Positions 7,409-15,258 of a stretch of DNA of 17,571 nt are shown piece after piece. The DNA is from CAYTAP01 sp964435775 (GTDB lineage: Bacteria; Planctomycetota; Phycisphaerae; Tepidisphaerales; Tepidisphaeraceae), in the NCBI GenBank assembly GCA_964435775.1, contig CAYTAP010000088.1:1-17571 (forward strand). Reading direction: 5' to 3'. Below the pieces are notes generated by a model. The model saw nothing but the letters and a program-made list of their open reading frames with translations, did no database searches and had not been told where the DNA came from. A program made the position numbers and the translations under genes. Position 1 is the first letter of the stretch; each line of letters starts with the position of its first letter.

Positions 7409-8002
7409 ATGACCACCACAACCCTCGAACCTCAGGCGCGGACATGGACGCGGCGGGAATATTACCAACTGGCCGAGCAGGGGTGGTTCACCGGGCAGCG
7501 GGTGCAGTTGATTCATGGGGAGATTATTCAGATGCCCCAGCAACGCCACGACCATGCCGCGGCGATCTGCAAGGCAGAACGTATTCTTCAGGATCGTTTC
7601 GAGCCGAGCCATCATGTTCGCAATCAAGCGCCGCTGAATGTCGGTGCCGACTCCGATCCAGAACCCGATGTCGCCGTTGTGGCGGGAACAATCGAGGACT
7701 ACTCGGATCATCCGACAACCGCCATCCTCGTCGTCGAAGTGAGTGACTCGTCGCTTCGTCTGGATCGACGCAAGGCCGCGTTATATGCGTGGGCGGGCGT
7801 GGGCGAGTACTGGATCATCAATCTGCCCGATCAATGCCTGGAGGTGTATCGGAATCCCATCGCCGCCAACGAGCCTGGCGGAGAAGCGACCTATGCCGAC
7901 CGGCGGGTGTTGGGGATGGATGCCGAGGTGACGCCGCACGCCGCGCCGTCGGCGACGCCAATCAAGATATCGAGCTTGTTCCTCGCGCGTCGCACAGGAT
8001 GA
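7409..8002 (+). CDS. Uma2 family putative endonuclease (DUF820)
   Basis: The 197-aa protein matches the Uma2/DUF820 family, which has a PD-(D/E)XK nuclease fold. Visible hallmarks are the N-terminal YYQLAEQGWFTGQRVQLIHGEI segment, EPDVAVV (metal-binding Asp), LVVEVSDSSLRLDRRKAALYA (Glu and Lys) and GVGEYWIINL. The biological role of Uma2 proteins is largely unknown; they are multi-copy in planctomycetes and cyanobacteria. AGGAG (7396-7400) precedes the ATG at 8-nt spacing. The gene sits 45 nt after feoB and 15 nt before a FeoB-associated-like gene, so it interrupts what would otherwise be a feoA-feoB-small-protein set. Confidence 0.88.
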   Translation: MTTTTLEPQARTWTRREYYQLAEQGWFTGQRVQLIHGEIIQMPQQRHDHAAAICKAERILQDRFEPSHHVRNQAPLNVGADSDPEPDVAVVAGTIEDYSDHPTTAILVVEVSDSSLRLDRRKAALYAWAGVGEYWIINLPDQCLEVYRNPIAANEPGGEATYADRRVLGMDAEVTPHAAPSATPIKISSLFLARRTG

Positions 8003-8017
8003 ATTTGAGGTGATTGT

Positions 8018-8248
8018 ATGACCGATTGGGTGCAAAATATCGTGGTCCTGCTGATCGTCGCTGTCAGCTTGTATTTCATCGTCTCGCAGCTCTTCCGCAC
8101 CTTCGCGGGAAAGAAAAGCCGCGTCGGCAGTTGCTGCGCCCAAGGGTGCCCTACGAAACCCACACTTCGCGCCCATCTGACCAAACCGGCGCCCGACCGT
8201 GTGGTTTTCATCCCGGTTGAAAATCTGACTCTTCGTCGCAAGCCCTGA
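8018..8248 (+). CDS. Small Cys-containing membrane protein, FeoB-associated-like
   Basis: The 76-aa protein has one N-terminal transmembrane helix (about residues 7-28, NIVVLLIVAVSLYFIVSQLF), a basic stretch (GKKSR) and a short Cys patch (SCCAQGC, about 38-44). This helix, basic turn and Cys-cluster layout is that of the small FeoB-associated proteins encoded near feoB in other bacteria, some of which stand in for FeoC. It is longer than usual, with a basic Pro-rich tail. ATG 8018 has GAGG (8007-8010) at 7-nt spacing. Only the Uma2 gene separates it from feoB. The family call is by layout and context. Confidence 0.65.
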   Translation: MTDWVQNIVVLLIVAVSLYFIVSQLFRTFAGKKSRVGSCCAQGCPTKPTLRAHLTKPAPDRVVFIPVENLTLRRKP

Positions 8249-8296
8249 CCCACCGCGCGATTTGACCGCACGCGACCTGCACCTCATGATGTGCGC

Positions 8297-8821
8297 ATGA
8301 CCCAAGATCAGTTGGCCAAACGCATCGCCGAAGTCGCCTTGCTTCACGGCGATTTCACGCTCCGCAGCGGTCGAAAAAGCACCTACTACCTCGACAAGTA
8401 TCGCTTTGAGACGCAGCCCGATGTGCTGGCCGCCCTCGGCGAGTTGATCGCTGCGCACGTCACCCCAGCCACGAAACGCATCGCCGGGCCGGAGCTCGGT
8501 GCCGTTCCCCTGGCGGCGGCGGCGGGCATGGCGTCCGGTAAGCCCACCGTTTTCATCCGCAACGCCAAAAAGGAATACGGTTCGAGCAAGCAGATCGAGG
8601 GCATCCTTGAGAAGGGTGACTCGGTTCTGCTCATTGAAGATATCGTCACCACCGGCGGCCAGGTTGTCGAAGCGATCCAGACCCTCCGTGACGCCGGCGC
8701 AACCGTTGAAAAGGTGATCGTTGTCATCGACCGTCTTGAAGGCGGCCGGGATAACATCGTCGCCACCGGCGCTCCTTACGAAAGTCTCTTCACCACCCGC
8801 GATCTCGGCATTGCGAAGTAG
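8297..8821 (+). CDS. pyrE: Orotate phosphoribosyltransferase
   Basis: The 174-aa protein converts orotate and PRPP to orotidine monophosphate in pyrimidine synthesis. It shows the early motif GDFTLRSGRKSTYYLDKY, a GPELGAVPLAAA loop, VFIRNAKKEYGSSKQIEG, and the PRPP-binding motif VLLIEDIVTTGGQ (E114-D115). The length fits the short bacterial form. ATG 8297 is preferred; GTG 8291 is in frame two codons upstream, and neither has a clear Shine-Dalgarno. It lies 48 nt after the small membrane gene, so cotranscription with the feo cluster is possible but functionally unrelated. Confidence 0.95.
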   Translation: MTQDQLAKRIAEVALLHGDFTLRSGRKSTYYLDKYRFETQPDVLAALGELIAAHVTPATKRIAGPELGAVPLAAAAGMASGKPTVFIRNAKKEYGSSKQIEGILEKGDSVLLIEDIVTTGGQVVEAIQTLRDAGATVEKVIVVIDRLEGGRDNIVATGAPYESLFTTRDLGIAK

Positions 8822-8855
8822 CCATGCTTTGCTGGTTGATGAAGTGCCCAATAGA

Positions 8856-8904
8856 AATGACGACGTCAAAGTGCGTTCGCGCGTGCGCACTTCGCGTCGT
8901 CATT
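8856..8904. terminator. Long hairpin between convergent pyrE and small zinc-ribbon gene
   Basis: AATGACGACG (8856-8865) pairs with CGTCGTCATT (8895-8904), and AAGTGCG pairs with CGCACTT further in, giving an imperfect stem of about 17-18 bp. On the minus strand it is followed by TTTCTATT. A bidirectional terminator is likely, stronger for the minus-strand gene. Confidence 0.55.
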
Positions 8905-8951
8905 GTGTGGCCGGTTCACTGAACTCGGCCAAACGTCATCCATTCAATTCC

Positions 8952-9179
8952 TCAATACCGATTCGCATTCTTCAAGATACTCCCCGGGCGGGCGAATCGC
9001 TCCCATGACTGCGAATGACACTTGGGGCATACCTTGGGCGCGACCACCGCATCATCCGGCTCAAACCCGCAGCAACGGCATTGGATCTGAAAAATCTCAA
9101 CGCGTGGTGCGGCGTTTTCAAAGGGATCGTACGTTGCGAATTGGCCGCTCGATGCGAAAAACTCCATTCCACTCGACAT
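8952..9179 (-). CDS. Small zinc-ribbon protein, function unknown
   Basis: The 75-aa protein has two cysteine knuckles, C34-x2-C37 and C51-x2-C54 (CPKC), 13 residues apart, followed by HSQSWERFARPGS. That is a zinc ribbon or rubredoxin-like site. The first 30 residues are polar with several Phe. I do not recognise a named family. Translation is strongly signalled: AAGGAGGT precedes the ATG at 9179 by four T residues. It lies 161 nt beyond the terminator of the NtrC-type gene, so it probably has its own promoter in 9180-9340, though I see no convincing -35/-10 pair there. Confidence 0.75.
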   Translation of the reverse strand: MSSGMEFFASSGQFATYDPFENAAPRVEIFQIQCRCCGFEPDDAVVAPKVCPKCHSQSWERFARPGSILKNANRY

Positions 9180-9340
9180 AAAAACCTCCTTCGTACGTGG
9201 CTGACTGATTCCGTTCTCAACTAAAAGGGATCAATCGCAAAGCCCGTACCAGAGGCGGATTTGAAGTGATACATTCGCGCCAGGCGATATATCCGAACCC
9301 ATCGCAATATCCTGTATCACGACGAATTTATGATACGTAC

Positions 9341-9373
9341 AAAAATGACGCACCAGCAGTGCCAGGTGCGTCA
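9341..9373 (-). terminator. Intrinsic terminator of the NtrC-type gene
   Basis: TGACGCACC (9346-9354) and GGTGCGTCA (9365-9373) form a perfect 9-bp GC-rich stem with a 10-nt loop. On the minus strand the stem is followed directly by TTTTT (9341-9345). It lies 46 nt past the gene's 3' end. Confidence 0.8.
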
Positions 9374-9418
9374 CAGTGTCGTATATGCTGTGTTTTTATA
9401 CTCTTTAAGGGGCTCCAG

Positions 9419-10834
9419 TCACTCCTCGGGAGCGATGACAGCTTCCTTCTCATACTGACGCAGCTTCCGTTGAAGCGTCCGCACGGAGATTCCCAGGTGG
9501 GCGGCGGCGTGCGTGCGATTGCTGTTGAACTTCTTGAGCGCCAATTTAATCGCCAGCCGCTCCACCTCCTCCATCGTCTCAGGAATCACAAGCTCCGGCT
9601 CTTCCGGCGGTCGCGTCGAAGGCGCGGACGACGCCGACGAGGTTGCCAATCGCACCGCGCCCCCCACAAGACGCTCGGGCAAATCCGCCTCGGTCAGCGT
9701 CTCCCCCTCGGCCAGGACCATCATGCTTTCCAGTGTATTCCGCAGTTCCCGCACGTTTCCCGGCCATTGATACTGATGAAATCGTCTGATGACCTCGGGG
9801 GAAACCCGCTTGGGCGCGATGTGTTTCTGCTCCTGAATATCCTTCAAAAAGTGTTCGATCAAAACAGGAATGTCCTCCGGTCGATCACGCAGAGGCGGCA
9901 GGGTGATCTGCACGACATTCAGGCGGTAGTACAAATCCTCCCGAAATGTCCCGTCCCGAACCATCTGGTCAAGGTCGCGGCTGGTCGCCGCCAGGACGCG
10001 CACATTCACCTTGCGGTCTTCGTGTCCGCCCACCGGCGTCAAGGTCAGCGTCTCGAGTACGCGGAGCAACTTGGCCTGCAAGCCAAGCTCGAAGTCGCCG
10101 ATCTCGTCGATGAAGAGCGTTCCGTCGTTGGCCTGTTCGAAGCGGCCGATGCGACGATCTGTTGCGCCGGTGAACGCGCCGCGGACATGCCCGAACAGCT
10201 CGCTTTCCACCAATGTCGCCGGCACCGCCGCACAGTTCACCGCGACAAACGGGCCGTTCTTACGCGGGCTGTTGTGATGAAGCGCCTGCGCGACCAGTTC
10301 CTTGCCCGTTCCGCTTTCGCCGAGGATCAGCACGGTGCTGTCCACAGGGGCGGCCTTTTGAATTTTGGCAAAAACATCCTTCATCTGTTGCGACTGACCG
10401 ATGATCGCATCCAATCCAAACTTTTGGTCCAGGCGCCGCCGAAGGTTGTCAATTTCCTTGTCTTTTTTCAGGTGCTCGATCGCGCGGTTGATCTGCAGGA
10501 TCAACTCATCGGGGTTGACGGGTTTGACCAGGTAGTGAAATGCCCCGCTCTTGATCGCCTGCACGGCCGTGTCCACACTGCTGTGGCCGGTCATCAGGAT
10601 GAACTGCGAGTCCGGTTGCTTGTTCTTCCACAGGTTCAGCAAACCGATCCCATCCACATCGCCCATCTGCAAATCGGACAGCACGATGTCGATGTCCTCC
10701 TCGATGTAGCCGACGGCTTTGTCGGCGTTTTCGGCGCTGAAGACCGTGAATCCCTCTTCCTTGAGAATCTGGCAGACGGCCCGTCGCTCGTTCTCGTGGT
10801 CTTCCACCACCAGTACTCGACCCGCACTTGCCAT
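9419..10834 (-). CDS. NtrC-family sigma54-dependent response regulator
   Basis: The 471-aa protein has three domains. The receiver (about 5-115) has acidic E11/D12, phospho-acceptor D54, T82 and K104. The AAA+ domain (about 143-375) has Walker A GESGTGKE (172-179), the sigma54-contacting GAFTGA loop (219-224) and Walker B TLFIDEIGD (D243/E244). The C-terminal Fis-type helix-turn-helix is THAAAHLGISVRTLQRKL. It should activate RpoN-dependent promoters after phosphorylation. I found no -24/-12 promoter in the window, so its targets lie elsewhere, and there is no cognate kinase here. ATG 10834 (MASAGRVLVVED) with GAGG upstream is preferred over an in-frame start at 10924 that adds 30 non-conserved residues. 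Confidence 0.95.
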   Translation of the reverse strand: MASAGRVLVVEDHENERRAVCQILKEEGFTVFSAENADKAVGYIEEDIDIVLSDLQMGDVDGIGLLNLWKNKQPDSQFILMTGHSSVDTAVQAIKSGAFHYLVKPVNPDELILQINRAIEHLKKDKEIDNLRRRLDQKFGLDAIIGQSQQMKDVFAKIQKAAPVDSTVLILGESGTGKELVAQALHHNSPRKNGPFVAVNCAAVPATLVESELFGHVRGAFTGATDRRIGRFEQANDGTLFIDEIGDFELGLQAKLLRVLETLTLTPVGGHEDRKVNVRVLAATSRDLDQMVRDGTFREDLYYRLNVVQITLPPLRDRPEDIPVLIEHFLKDIQEQKHIAPKRVSPEVIRRFHQYQWPGNVRELRNTLESMMVLAEGETLTEADLPERLVGGAVRLATSSASSAPSTRPPEEPELVIPETMEEVERLAIKLALKKFNSNRTHAAAHLGISVRTLQRKLRQYEKEAVIAPEE

Positions 10835-10895
10835 AGGTTCCTCTCTTTTCCACGCGACATTCCGCTGTCGGATTGATCGATAACTCCGACTTACT

Positions 10896-10924
10896 GTCAT
10901 AGCCCATTCGCCGAGTCTCGACAA
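10896..10924 (-). promoter_or_regulatory. Possible promoter of the NtrC-type gene
   Basis: On the minus strand, TTGTCG (10924-10919) and TATGAC (10901-10896) are spaced 17 nt and lie about 60 nt upstream of the ATG at 10834. The hexamers match consensus only partly. Confidence 0.25.
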
Positions 10925-11044
10925 TGTTCAATCTTATCCATTTTCACCCTGGGATGCGGGTTCTTTTGGCTTTGGATCCTGTAAGTCGGTTGATGAGGTG
11001 GAACAGCCGTTGCATGAAGCTGTTGGGCGGGAAACAATGCGCCG

Positions 11045-12034
11045 ATGGCTCGACTGCGCGACCTTCCCCGGATCATACGGTTCGTTGGCCCGTGGACATT
11101 CTCCAAAGGGGTGTTCAACGAAACCAACAAGGACAATCTGTACTCGCTGGCATCGGCGACCGCCTACTCATGGCTGTTTGCGATCTTTCCGTTCTTTCTC
11201 ATGCTGTTGACGTTGCTGCCGTATTTGCCGGACAACTGGAAGACCGAGACGACGAATTGGATCGCCACGGGGGTGTACCAGTTGCCCAAGGAGTCGGCCG
11301 ACACGGTCTGGATCAACCTCGAACCGCGCTTGCACAAGCTATTGAACAATCCACCGGCCGGGCTGTTCAGCATCGGGTTGATCATCACGATCTGGAGCGC
11401 CAGCGGGGGGATGGCGGCGACGATCTTCGCGCTCAATGCGTGTTACAACGTGAAGGACTACCGCAATTACTTCCACAACCGACTGCTGGCGACAGGGCTG
11501 ACGGTCGCGGTGGCGATCATGATTGTGGCGGTGCTGATCCTGCTTCCGGTGGGCACGGTCGCGACGCGGTGGTTGCATTGGTGGTTGAACAAACAAAGTG
11601 ACCTGACGCAGTACTTCCCGCTGCTGCTCGCGTGGCAGATCGCGCGATACGCGCTGGCGCTCGTCCTCATGTGGTCGATCGTGGCGATCATTTACCGGTA
11701 CGGGCCGAACATGAAGCCGAGGACGCAATCCATCGCGCCGGGCGCGGTGTTTTGCGTGGGGGTTTGGATTCTGCTGGGGATTGGGTTTCGTCTCTACATT
11801 GATCGGTTCGGGCGCTACAACGAGACCTACGGCACGGTCGGCGGCGTGGCGGTGCTGCTTCTGTTCTTCTATATCGACGCGGTGGTCTTGCTTGTGGGAG
11901 CGGAGATCAACAGTGAGCTCGACAAGGGATGGAAGCGGATGACCGGCGGCCAGGCCACGGCGGTAACGGAGGATGAGACGGCCGCCCTGGTGCAGGAAAC
12001 GCGCGATTCGGGCGAGGCGAAGGAGGGATCATAA
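11045..12034 (+). CDS. YihY/BrkB family inner-membrane protein
   Basis: The 329-aa protein belongs to the YihY/BrkB (UPF0761-type) family of polytopic membrane proteins. Evidence: an N-terminal amphipathic stretch then ATAYSWLFAIFPFFLMLLTLLPYL, the SIGLIITIWSASGGMAATIFALNACYNV region split across a helix, a long hydrophobic pair near 147-170 and 195-240, RYGPNMKPRTQSIAPGAVF, and the typical FGRYNETYGTVGGV... AEINSELDK end. About six helices are expected. The family's function is unsettled despite the old ribonuclease BN label. The acidic tail after residue 305 is not conserved. ATG 11045 gives the full N-terminus but has no strong Shine-Dalgarno. Confidence 0.92.
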   Translation: MARLRDLPRIIRFVGPWTFSKGVFNETNKDNLYSLASATAYSWLFAIFPFFLMLLTLLPYLPDNWKTETTNWIATGVYQLPKESADTVWINLEPRLHKLLNNPPAGLFSIGLIITIWSASGGMAATIFALNACYNVKDYRNYFHNRLLATGLTVAVAIMIVAVLILLPVGTVATRWLHWWLNKQSDLTQYFPLLLAWQIARYALALVLMWSIVAIIYRYGPNMKPRTQSIAPGAVFCVGVWILLGIGFRLYIDRFGRYNETYGTVGGVAVLLLFFYIDAVVLLVGAEINSELDKGWKRMTGGQATAVTEDETAALVQETRDSGEAKEGS

Positions 12035-12084
12035 ATCATTGGGCGAGGTGAACGACCTGCGCTTGTTGAGAGGCGGCCGCGCGA

Positions 12085-13245
12085 TCAGCCGCCGATGCGG
12101 GACATCTGCTGGTTGCCGTGCGCCGAATGGGTGATCGGCTTGAGACGGACGCACTCGGCCATGGCATGCGCGATGGCGGCGGGGCGCTCGGCGGCGGGCA
12201 TCGCTCGATCACGAGCGATGGGGCGGACATCGACCTCGCCGCCGTCGAAGAGGCACGATCGCAGGATGCCGTTGGCGGTGAGGCGAAGGCGGTTGCAGGT
12301 GGCGCAGAAGGGCGCGGACATCGCGGAGATGAAACCGATGCGCCCCTGGGGGTTGCCCCGGGAGAGGCGGTAGACGTTGGCCGGTCCGACGCCGGATTCG
12401 GTGGCGCGGTCGATGGGGATCAGTTGGCCAAGCGCCGCTTCGATGCGCTCCCGCACTTCGGGTTCGGAGATGAAGGCCTGCGCGCCGCGGTCCTGGGCGC
12501 CACAGCCGCCGGCCGGGCCAAGCTCGGAATCGGAGATGCGGAGTGTTCGATGAGTGGGGACGGCGTGGGATTCGCGGTCGCTGTCGGTCGTCGTGTGCTG
12601 CATGAGTGCGGCATCACCCAGGGGCATGTATTCGATGAATCGCACGGTCAGCGGATGGGTGATCGAGAGGCGGGCGAAATCGGGGAACTCATCATCATTG
12701 GTTCCCCGCATCGTGACGCAGTTGATTTTGCTGTTGTGGAAACCGACGGCGGTGGCGCGATCGAGGCCGCGGAGGACGGCCGACAGATCACCGGTTCGTG
12801 TGATCCGGCGGAAACGATCCGGACGAAGCGAGTCGAGGGAGACGGTGAGGCGGTCGAGGCCGGCTTCCTTGAGCGGCAGGGCGAGGTGTTCGAGGAGCTG
12901 GCCGTTGGTGGTGAGGGAGAGGTCGGCGACGCCATCGATTCGGCGGAGCTTTGCGACGAGATCGACCAGTCCGGCTCGCACGGTCGGCTCGCCGCCGGTG
13001 AGCTTGAATCGGCGGATGCCGTGAACCTCGATGGCGGCGCGGACGACATCGGCGATTTCCTCGAAGCTGAGGATGTCCTCCTTGGGAAGCCAGCGGACGC
13101 CTTCCTCGGGCATGCAATAGAGGCAGCGGAAGTTGCACCGGTCGGTGATCGAGATGCGAAGAACTCTGACGGCCGCAATGGATTGCGGGCCGGTCTCAAA
13201 GTGAGCCCGAGGCGCGCGGGAATCTGTGAGTACGGGCAAACGCAT
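12085..13245 (-). CDS. moaA: GTP 3',8-cyclase MoaA (molybdenum cofactor synthesis)
   Basis: This 386-aa radical SAM enzyme carries out the first step of molybdopterin synthesis. The N-terminal [4Fe-4S] motif is C37-x3-C41-x2-C44 (RCNFRCLYCM), followed by FKLTGGEPTVR and SLTTNGQLL. The second cluster is FCATCNRLRLTANG...SCLF, and the protein ends in the required MSRIGG (C-terminal Gly-Gly). It is longer than the usual 325-340 aa because of an extended N-terminus and an insertion of about 45 residues after EYMPLGDAAL. The frame is open far upstream, but that part lies antisense to the SGNH gene; the M at 13245 is the sensible start. It has no Shine-Dalgarno, and TACAAT (minus, 13258-13253) ends 7 nt before the ATG, so the transcript may be leaderless. 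Confidence 0.95.
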   Translation of the reverse strand: MRLPVLTDSRAPRAHFETGPQSIAAVRVLRISITDRCNFRCLYCMPEEGVRWLPKEDILSFEEIADVVRAAIEVHGIRRFKLTGGEPTVRAGLVDLVAKLRRIDGVADLSLTTNGQLLEHLALPLKEAGLDRLTVSLDSLRPDRFRRITRTGDLSAVLRGLDRATAVGFHNSKINCVTMRGTNDDEFPDFARLSITHPLTVRFIEYMPLGDAALMQHTTTDSDRESHAVPTHRTLRISDSELGPAGGCGAQDRGAQAFISEPEVRERIEAALGQLIPIDRATESGVGPANVYRLSRGNPQGRIGFISAMSAPFCATCNRLRLTANGILRSCLFDGGEVDVRPIARDRAMPAAERPAAIAHAMAECVRLKPITHSAHGNQQMSRIGG

Positions 13246-13302
13246 CGCGGGTATTGTACACTTGATGGGGATCAACCACGATTTCTGGAGTGAGTGGACC
13301 AT

Positions 13303-14382
13303 ATGGCTGAGAATAGAATTGAAAAGCTCGATCCCAATATGCGTGGCGCGCAAGGCGGGGAGGCTATTGAGTGGGTGGACCTCCGGGAGTTGACGATTGA
13401 AGGGCGCGGGTGGAGCGATACGGAATCGTTTTATGACCGCCTGCCGGCTCGGGCAAAGGGGGTGGTGCGAGAGCCCGTGTGGCAACTGGCTGAATGCAGC
13501 GCGGGGATTGCGGGGCGCTTCGTCACCGATGCGCCGGCGATCTGGGCGCGATGGAAATTGAGGCGGGAAGCGCTCTCGATGAATCACATGCCCTCGACCG
13601 GCGTCAGCGGCATCGACTTGTATGCGCGGCAAGGGCGGCGGTGGCATTGGATGGGGGTGGGCCGGGAGGTCGCGTTTCCCCAAAGCGTTTCGAAGCTGGC
13701 GGAGAAACTCCTGGCCGGGGAGAAGCAGTGCATGATTTATCTGCCGCTGTACAACGGCGTCGAGCGTGTTGAGATCGGCGTGCCGGAGGGTTGTTGGATC
13801 AAGCCCGATCCGCGAGCGTGTGGCGAGTGTCGGCCGATCTGCTTTTACGGCAGCTCGATTGTGCAGGGGGGATGCGCTTCGCGCCCGGGGATGGCGTATC
13901 CGGCGATCATCGGCCGACGGTTGGATCGGGCGACGATCAACCTCGGGTTTTCCGGCAATGCGCGAATGGAGAAGGAGGTGGCGGAGTTGCTCGCGGAACT
14001 GGATCCGAGTGTGTATGTGATCGACGCCTTGCCGAACATGGCGGGCGATCCGATCGAGGCGCGAGTGGAGTATCTGGTGAAAGCGCTTCGCGCCCGACAT
14101 CCGAAGACGCCCCTGGTGTTTGTGGAAAACATTGTCTACAGCGGCGCGGTGTTCAATGCCGACCAGGAGCGCGCCTACCGTCGAAAGAACGAGGCGCAAA
14201 ACCGGGCGCTCGATGCGCTGTCCGGCGTGGACGGAATTCATCGCATCGCGTGTGACGATTTACTTGGCCGCGACGGAGAGGGGACGGTCGACGGGACGCA
14301 TCCGACGGACCTGGGCTTTGAGCGCATGGCCGGGGTGATTGGAGGGGCGTTGGGGAAAATAAGGATGAAGGATGAAAGATGA
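13303..14382 (+). CDS. SGNH/GDSL hydrolase with N-terminal GxDLY domain
   Basis: The 359-aa protein has an N-terminal beta-rich domain marked by G103-I-D-L-Y107 (the GxDLY domain, SsfX3-like) and a C-terminal SGNH hydrolase domain. Catalytic blocks visible: FYGSSIVQGGCASRPG (nucleophile probably S185), the NLGFSGNARM block (Gly/Asn oxyanion residues) and DGTHPTDLGFERM (Asp-His). It probably acts as an esterase or acylhydrolase; the substrate is unknown. No signal peptide is seen, so it is cytoplasmic. ATG 13303 is preferred over the in-frame GTG 13294. It is divergent from moaA with a 57-nt gap. The last residues (RMKDER) are encoded by a GGATGAA-type tandem repeat and may be a secondary extension. 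Confidence 0.9.
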   Translation: MAENRIEKLDPNMRGAQGGEAIEWVDLRELTIEGRGWSDTESFYDRLPARAKGVVREPVWQLAECSAGIAGRFVTDAPAIWARWKLRREALSMNHMPSTGVSGIDLYARQGRRWHWMGVGREVAFPQSVSKLAEKLLAGEKQCMIYLPLYNGVERVEIGVPEGCWIKPDPRACGECRPICFYGSSIVQGGCASRPGMAYPAIIGRRLDRATINLGFSGNARMEKEVAELLAELDPSVYVIDALPNMAGDPIEARVEYLVKALRARHPKTPLVFVENIVYSGAVFNADQERAYRRKNEAQNRALDALSGVDGIHRIACDDLLGRDGEGTVDGTHPTDLGFERMAGVIGGALGKIRMKDER

Positions 14383-14384
14383 AA
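14357..14384 (+). repeat. Short GGATGAA tandem repeat at 3' end of the SGNH gene
   Basis: Three imperfect units related to GGATGAA (AAGGATGAAGGATGAAAGATGA) span the SGNH stop codon. Such units are a common arm sequence of short repeat elements; no opposing arm is found nearby. Confidence 0.4.
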
Positions 14385-14434
14385 CGACTGCGGTGCGGGC
14401 GCGGTGGATTCCATCATGCGGACATCGTCACCGC

Positions 14435-14560
14435 TCAACTCATCGCCTCCTCCACGATCCGAATCTCCTCCTCGCTCAGGCCGTAGAGCTGGTAGACGAT
14501 CTGGTCGATCTGGCGGTCGGTGGTGTGGGTCTGGCGTTGAAACTGCTCCGGCTGGTGGAT
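14435..14560 (-). pseudogene. Orphan 3' end of a second Eco57I-like restriction-modification gene
   Basis: Translating the minus strand gives a peptide ending DRQIDQIVYQLYGLSEEEIRIVEEAMS and a TGA at 14437-14435 (shown here as recognisable ends, not a full gene). It matches the C-terminus of the restriction-modification protein at 15259 (DRRIDQIVYQLYGL, then DDEIRIVEEATG). By hand alignment 14441-14548 and 15262-15369 differ at 16 of 108 positions, about 85% identity. Upstream of this stretch the homology stops, just before the PIN toxin's stop codon. It is therefore a fragment left from a related gene, separated from the intact one by the toxin-antitoxin pair. Confidence 0.8.
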
Positions 14561-14580
14561 CCGTGGGCGAGGGCGAGTAC

Positions 14581-14970
14581 TCAATCCCAAATTCGGGTGA
14601 TGCCATATCGCTCCAGCATGGCGTCAGATGACACGATCGATAGCTTTTCAATCCGCGCCTGGGCCACCAGCAGGCGATCGAAAGGATCGCGGTGGTGCAT
14701 CGGCAGCGCGATTTGAGCGTCCGCGTACTCAGGCGTGATCGGAAGCACCGACATCCCCAAGTCGGCAATGGCTTGATTGATCCACTGCCCAAAAGGCGAC
14801 GAAAGCGATAACCTTTTTAGTCCCACCTTGATCGAGATTTCCCAGATGGTCGCGGCGCTCAGAAGCAATGGATTGCCTGGATTCCGCAATGCCGATGCGG
14901 CACCGGCGCCCAGGAGGGCGGACTGGTCCACGGCCCTGAGCAGGGCATTGGCATCCACCAGCAGTCTCAT
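14581..14970 (-). CDS. PIN-domain toxin (VapC-like)
   Basis: The 129-aa PIN-domain protein has the acidic metal-binding set: D6 (LLVDANALL), E44 (ATIWEISIK), D95/D98 (HRDPFDRLLVAQA) and D116 (SSDAMLERYG). Toxins of this class are RNases that cleave tRNA, rRNA or mRNA. The ATG at 14970 overlaps the antitoxin stop by 4 nt (ATGA), giving translational coupling typical of type II toxin-antitoxin operons. All catalytic acids are present, so it should be active. Its stop is followed within about 20 nt by the restriction-modification gene remnant. Confidence 0.9.
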   Translation of the reverse strand: MRLLVDANALLRAVDQSALLGAGAASALRNPGNPLLLSAATIWEISIKVGLKRLSLSSPFGQWINQAIADLGMSVLPITPEYADAQIALPMHHRDPFDRLLVAQARIEKLSIVSSDAMLERYGITRIWD

Positions 14971-15200
14971 TCCATGTACTCCTGGAAATCCTCGAGCGGG
15001 GCGTCGAAATCAGGCGCGACATATTGCACCGTGCCGCGAAGCGTACCCAACTTGCGCGGCAGCGGCGACGCAGTGACAGAGGGGAGCAGGCGGGCGATGG
15101 GTTGGTTGTTCTCCGTAATCAACAGTTCCTCGCCGGGCGCAAGGCGATGTATCAATTCCGACAAGGAAGCCTTGGCCTCCTGAATCGTTACGGTACCCAT
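14967..15200 (-). CDS. Phd/YefM-family antitoxin
   Basis: The 77-aa protein has the Phd/YefM N-terminal DNA-binding fold (VTIQEAKASLSELIHRLAPGEELLITENNQPIARL in sequence order, split across helices and strands) and a disordered C-terminus that should wrap the PIN toxin (DAPLEDFQEYME). AAGGAG precedes the ATG at 15200 by 7 nt. It is first in a two-gene operon with the PIN toxin and probably represses its own promoter in the 58-nt gap 15201-15258. It lies directly downstream of the restriction-modification gene, as is common for toxin-antitoxin pairs in defence regions. Confidence 0.88.
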   Translation of the reverse strand: MGTVTIQEAKASLSELIHRLAPGEELLITENNQPIARLLPSVTASPLPRKLGTLRGTVQYVAPDFDAPLEDFQEYME

Positions 15201-15258
15201 GGGCGGACTCCTTGTTCACGACAACTCAGTGATATCTTAGGCCAAAATCACATCCCCG

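Noticed and set aside
9313..9335. GTATCA...TGATAC inverted repeat as an operator
   Set aside because: Only a 6-bp match across a long spacer with no promoter elements nearby; likely chance.
9266..10876. 536-codon open frame on the plus strand opposite the NtrC-type gene
   Set aside because: It mirrors the codon structure of a clearly real gene, has no recognisable domain and starts in the terminator region; a GC-rich antisense artefact.
12118..13293. 391-codon plus-strand open frame opposite moaA
   Set aside because: Gly/Asp/Glu-rich antisense shadow of moaA.
13246..14241. N-terminal extension of the moaA frame to 718 codons
   Set aside because: The extra 332 codons lie antisense to the SGNH hydrolase, are Arg/Pro-rich and show no homology; MoaA is complete from 13245.
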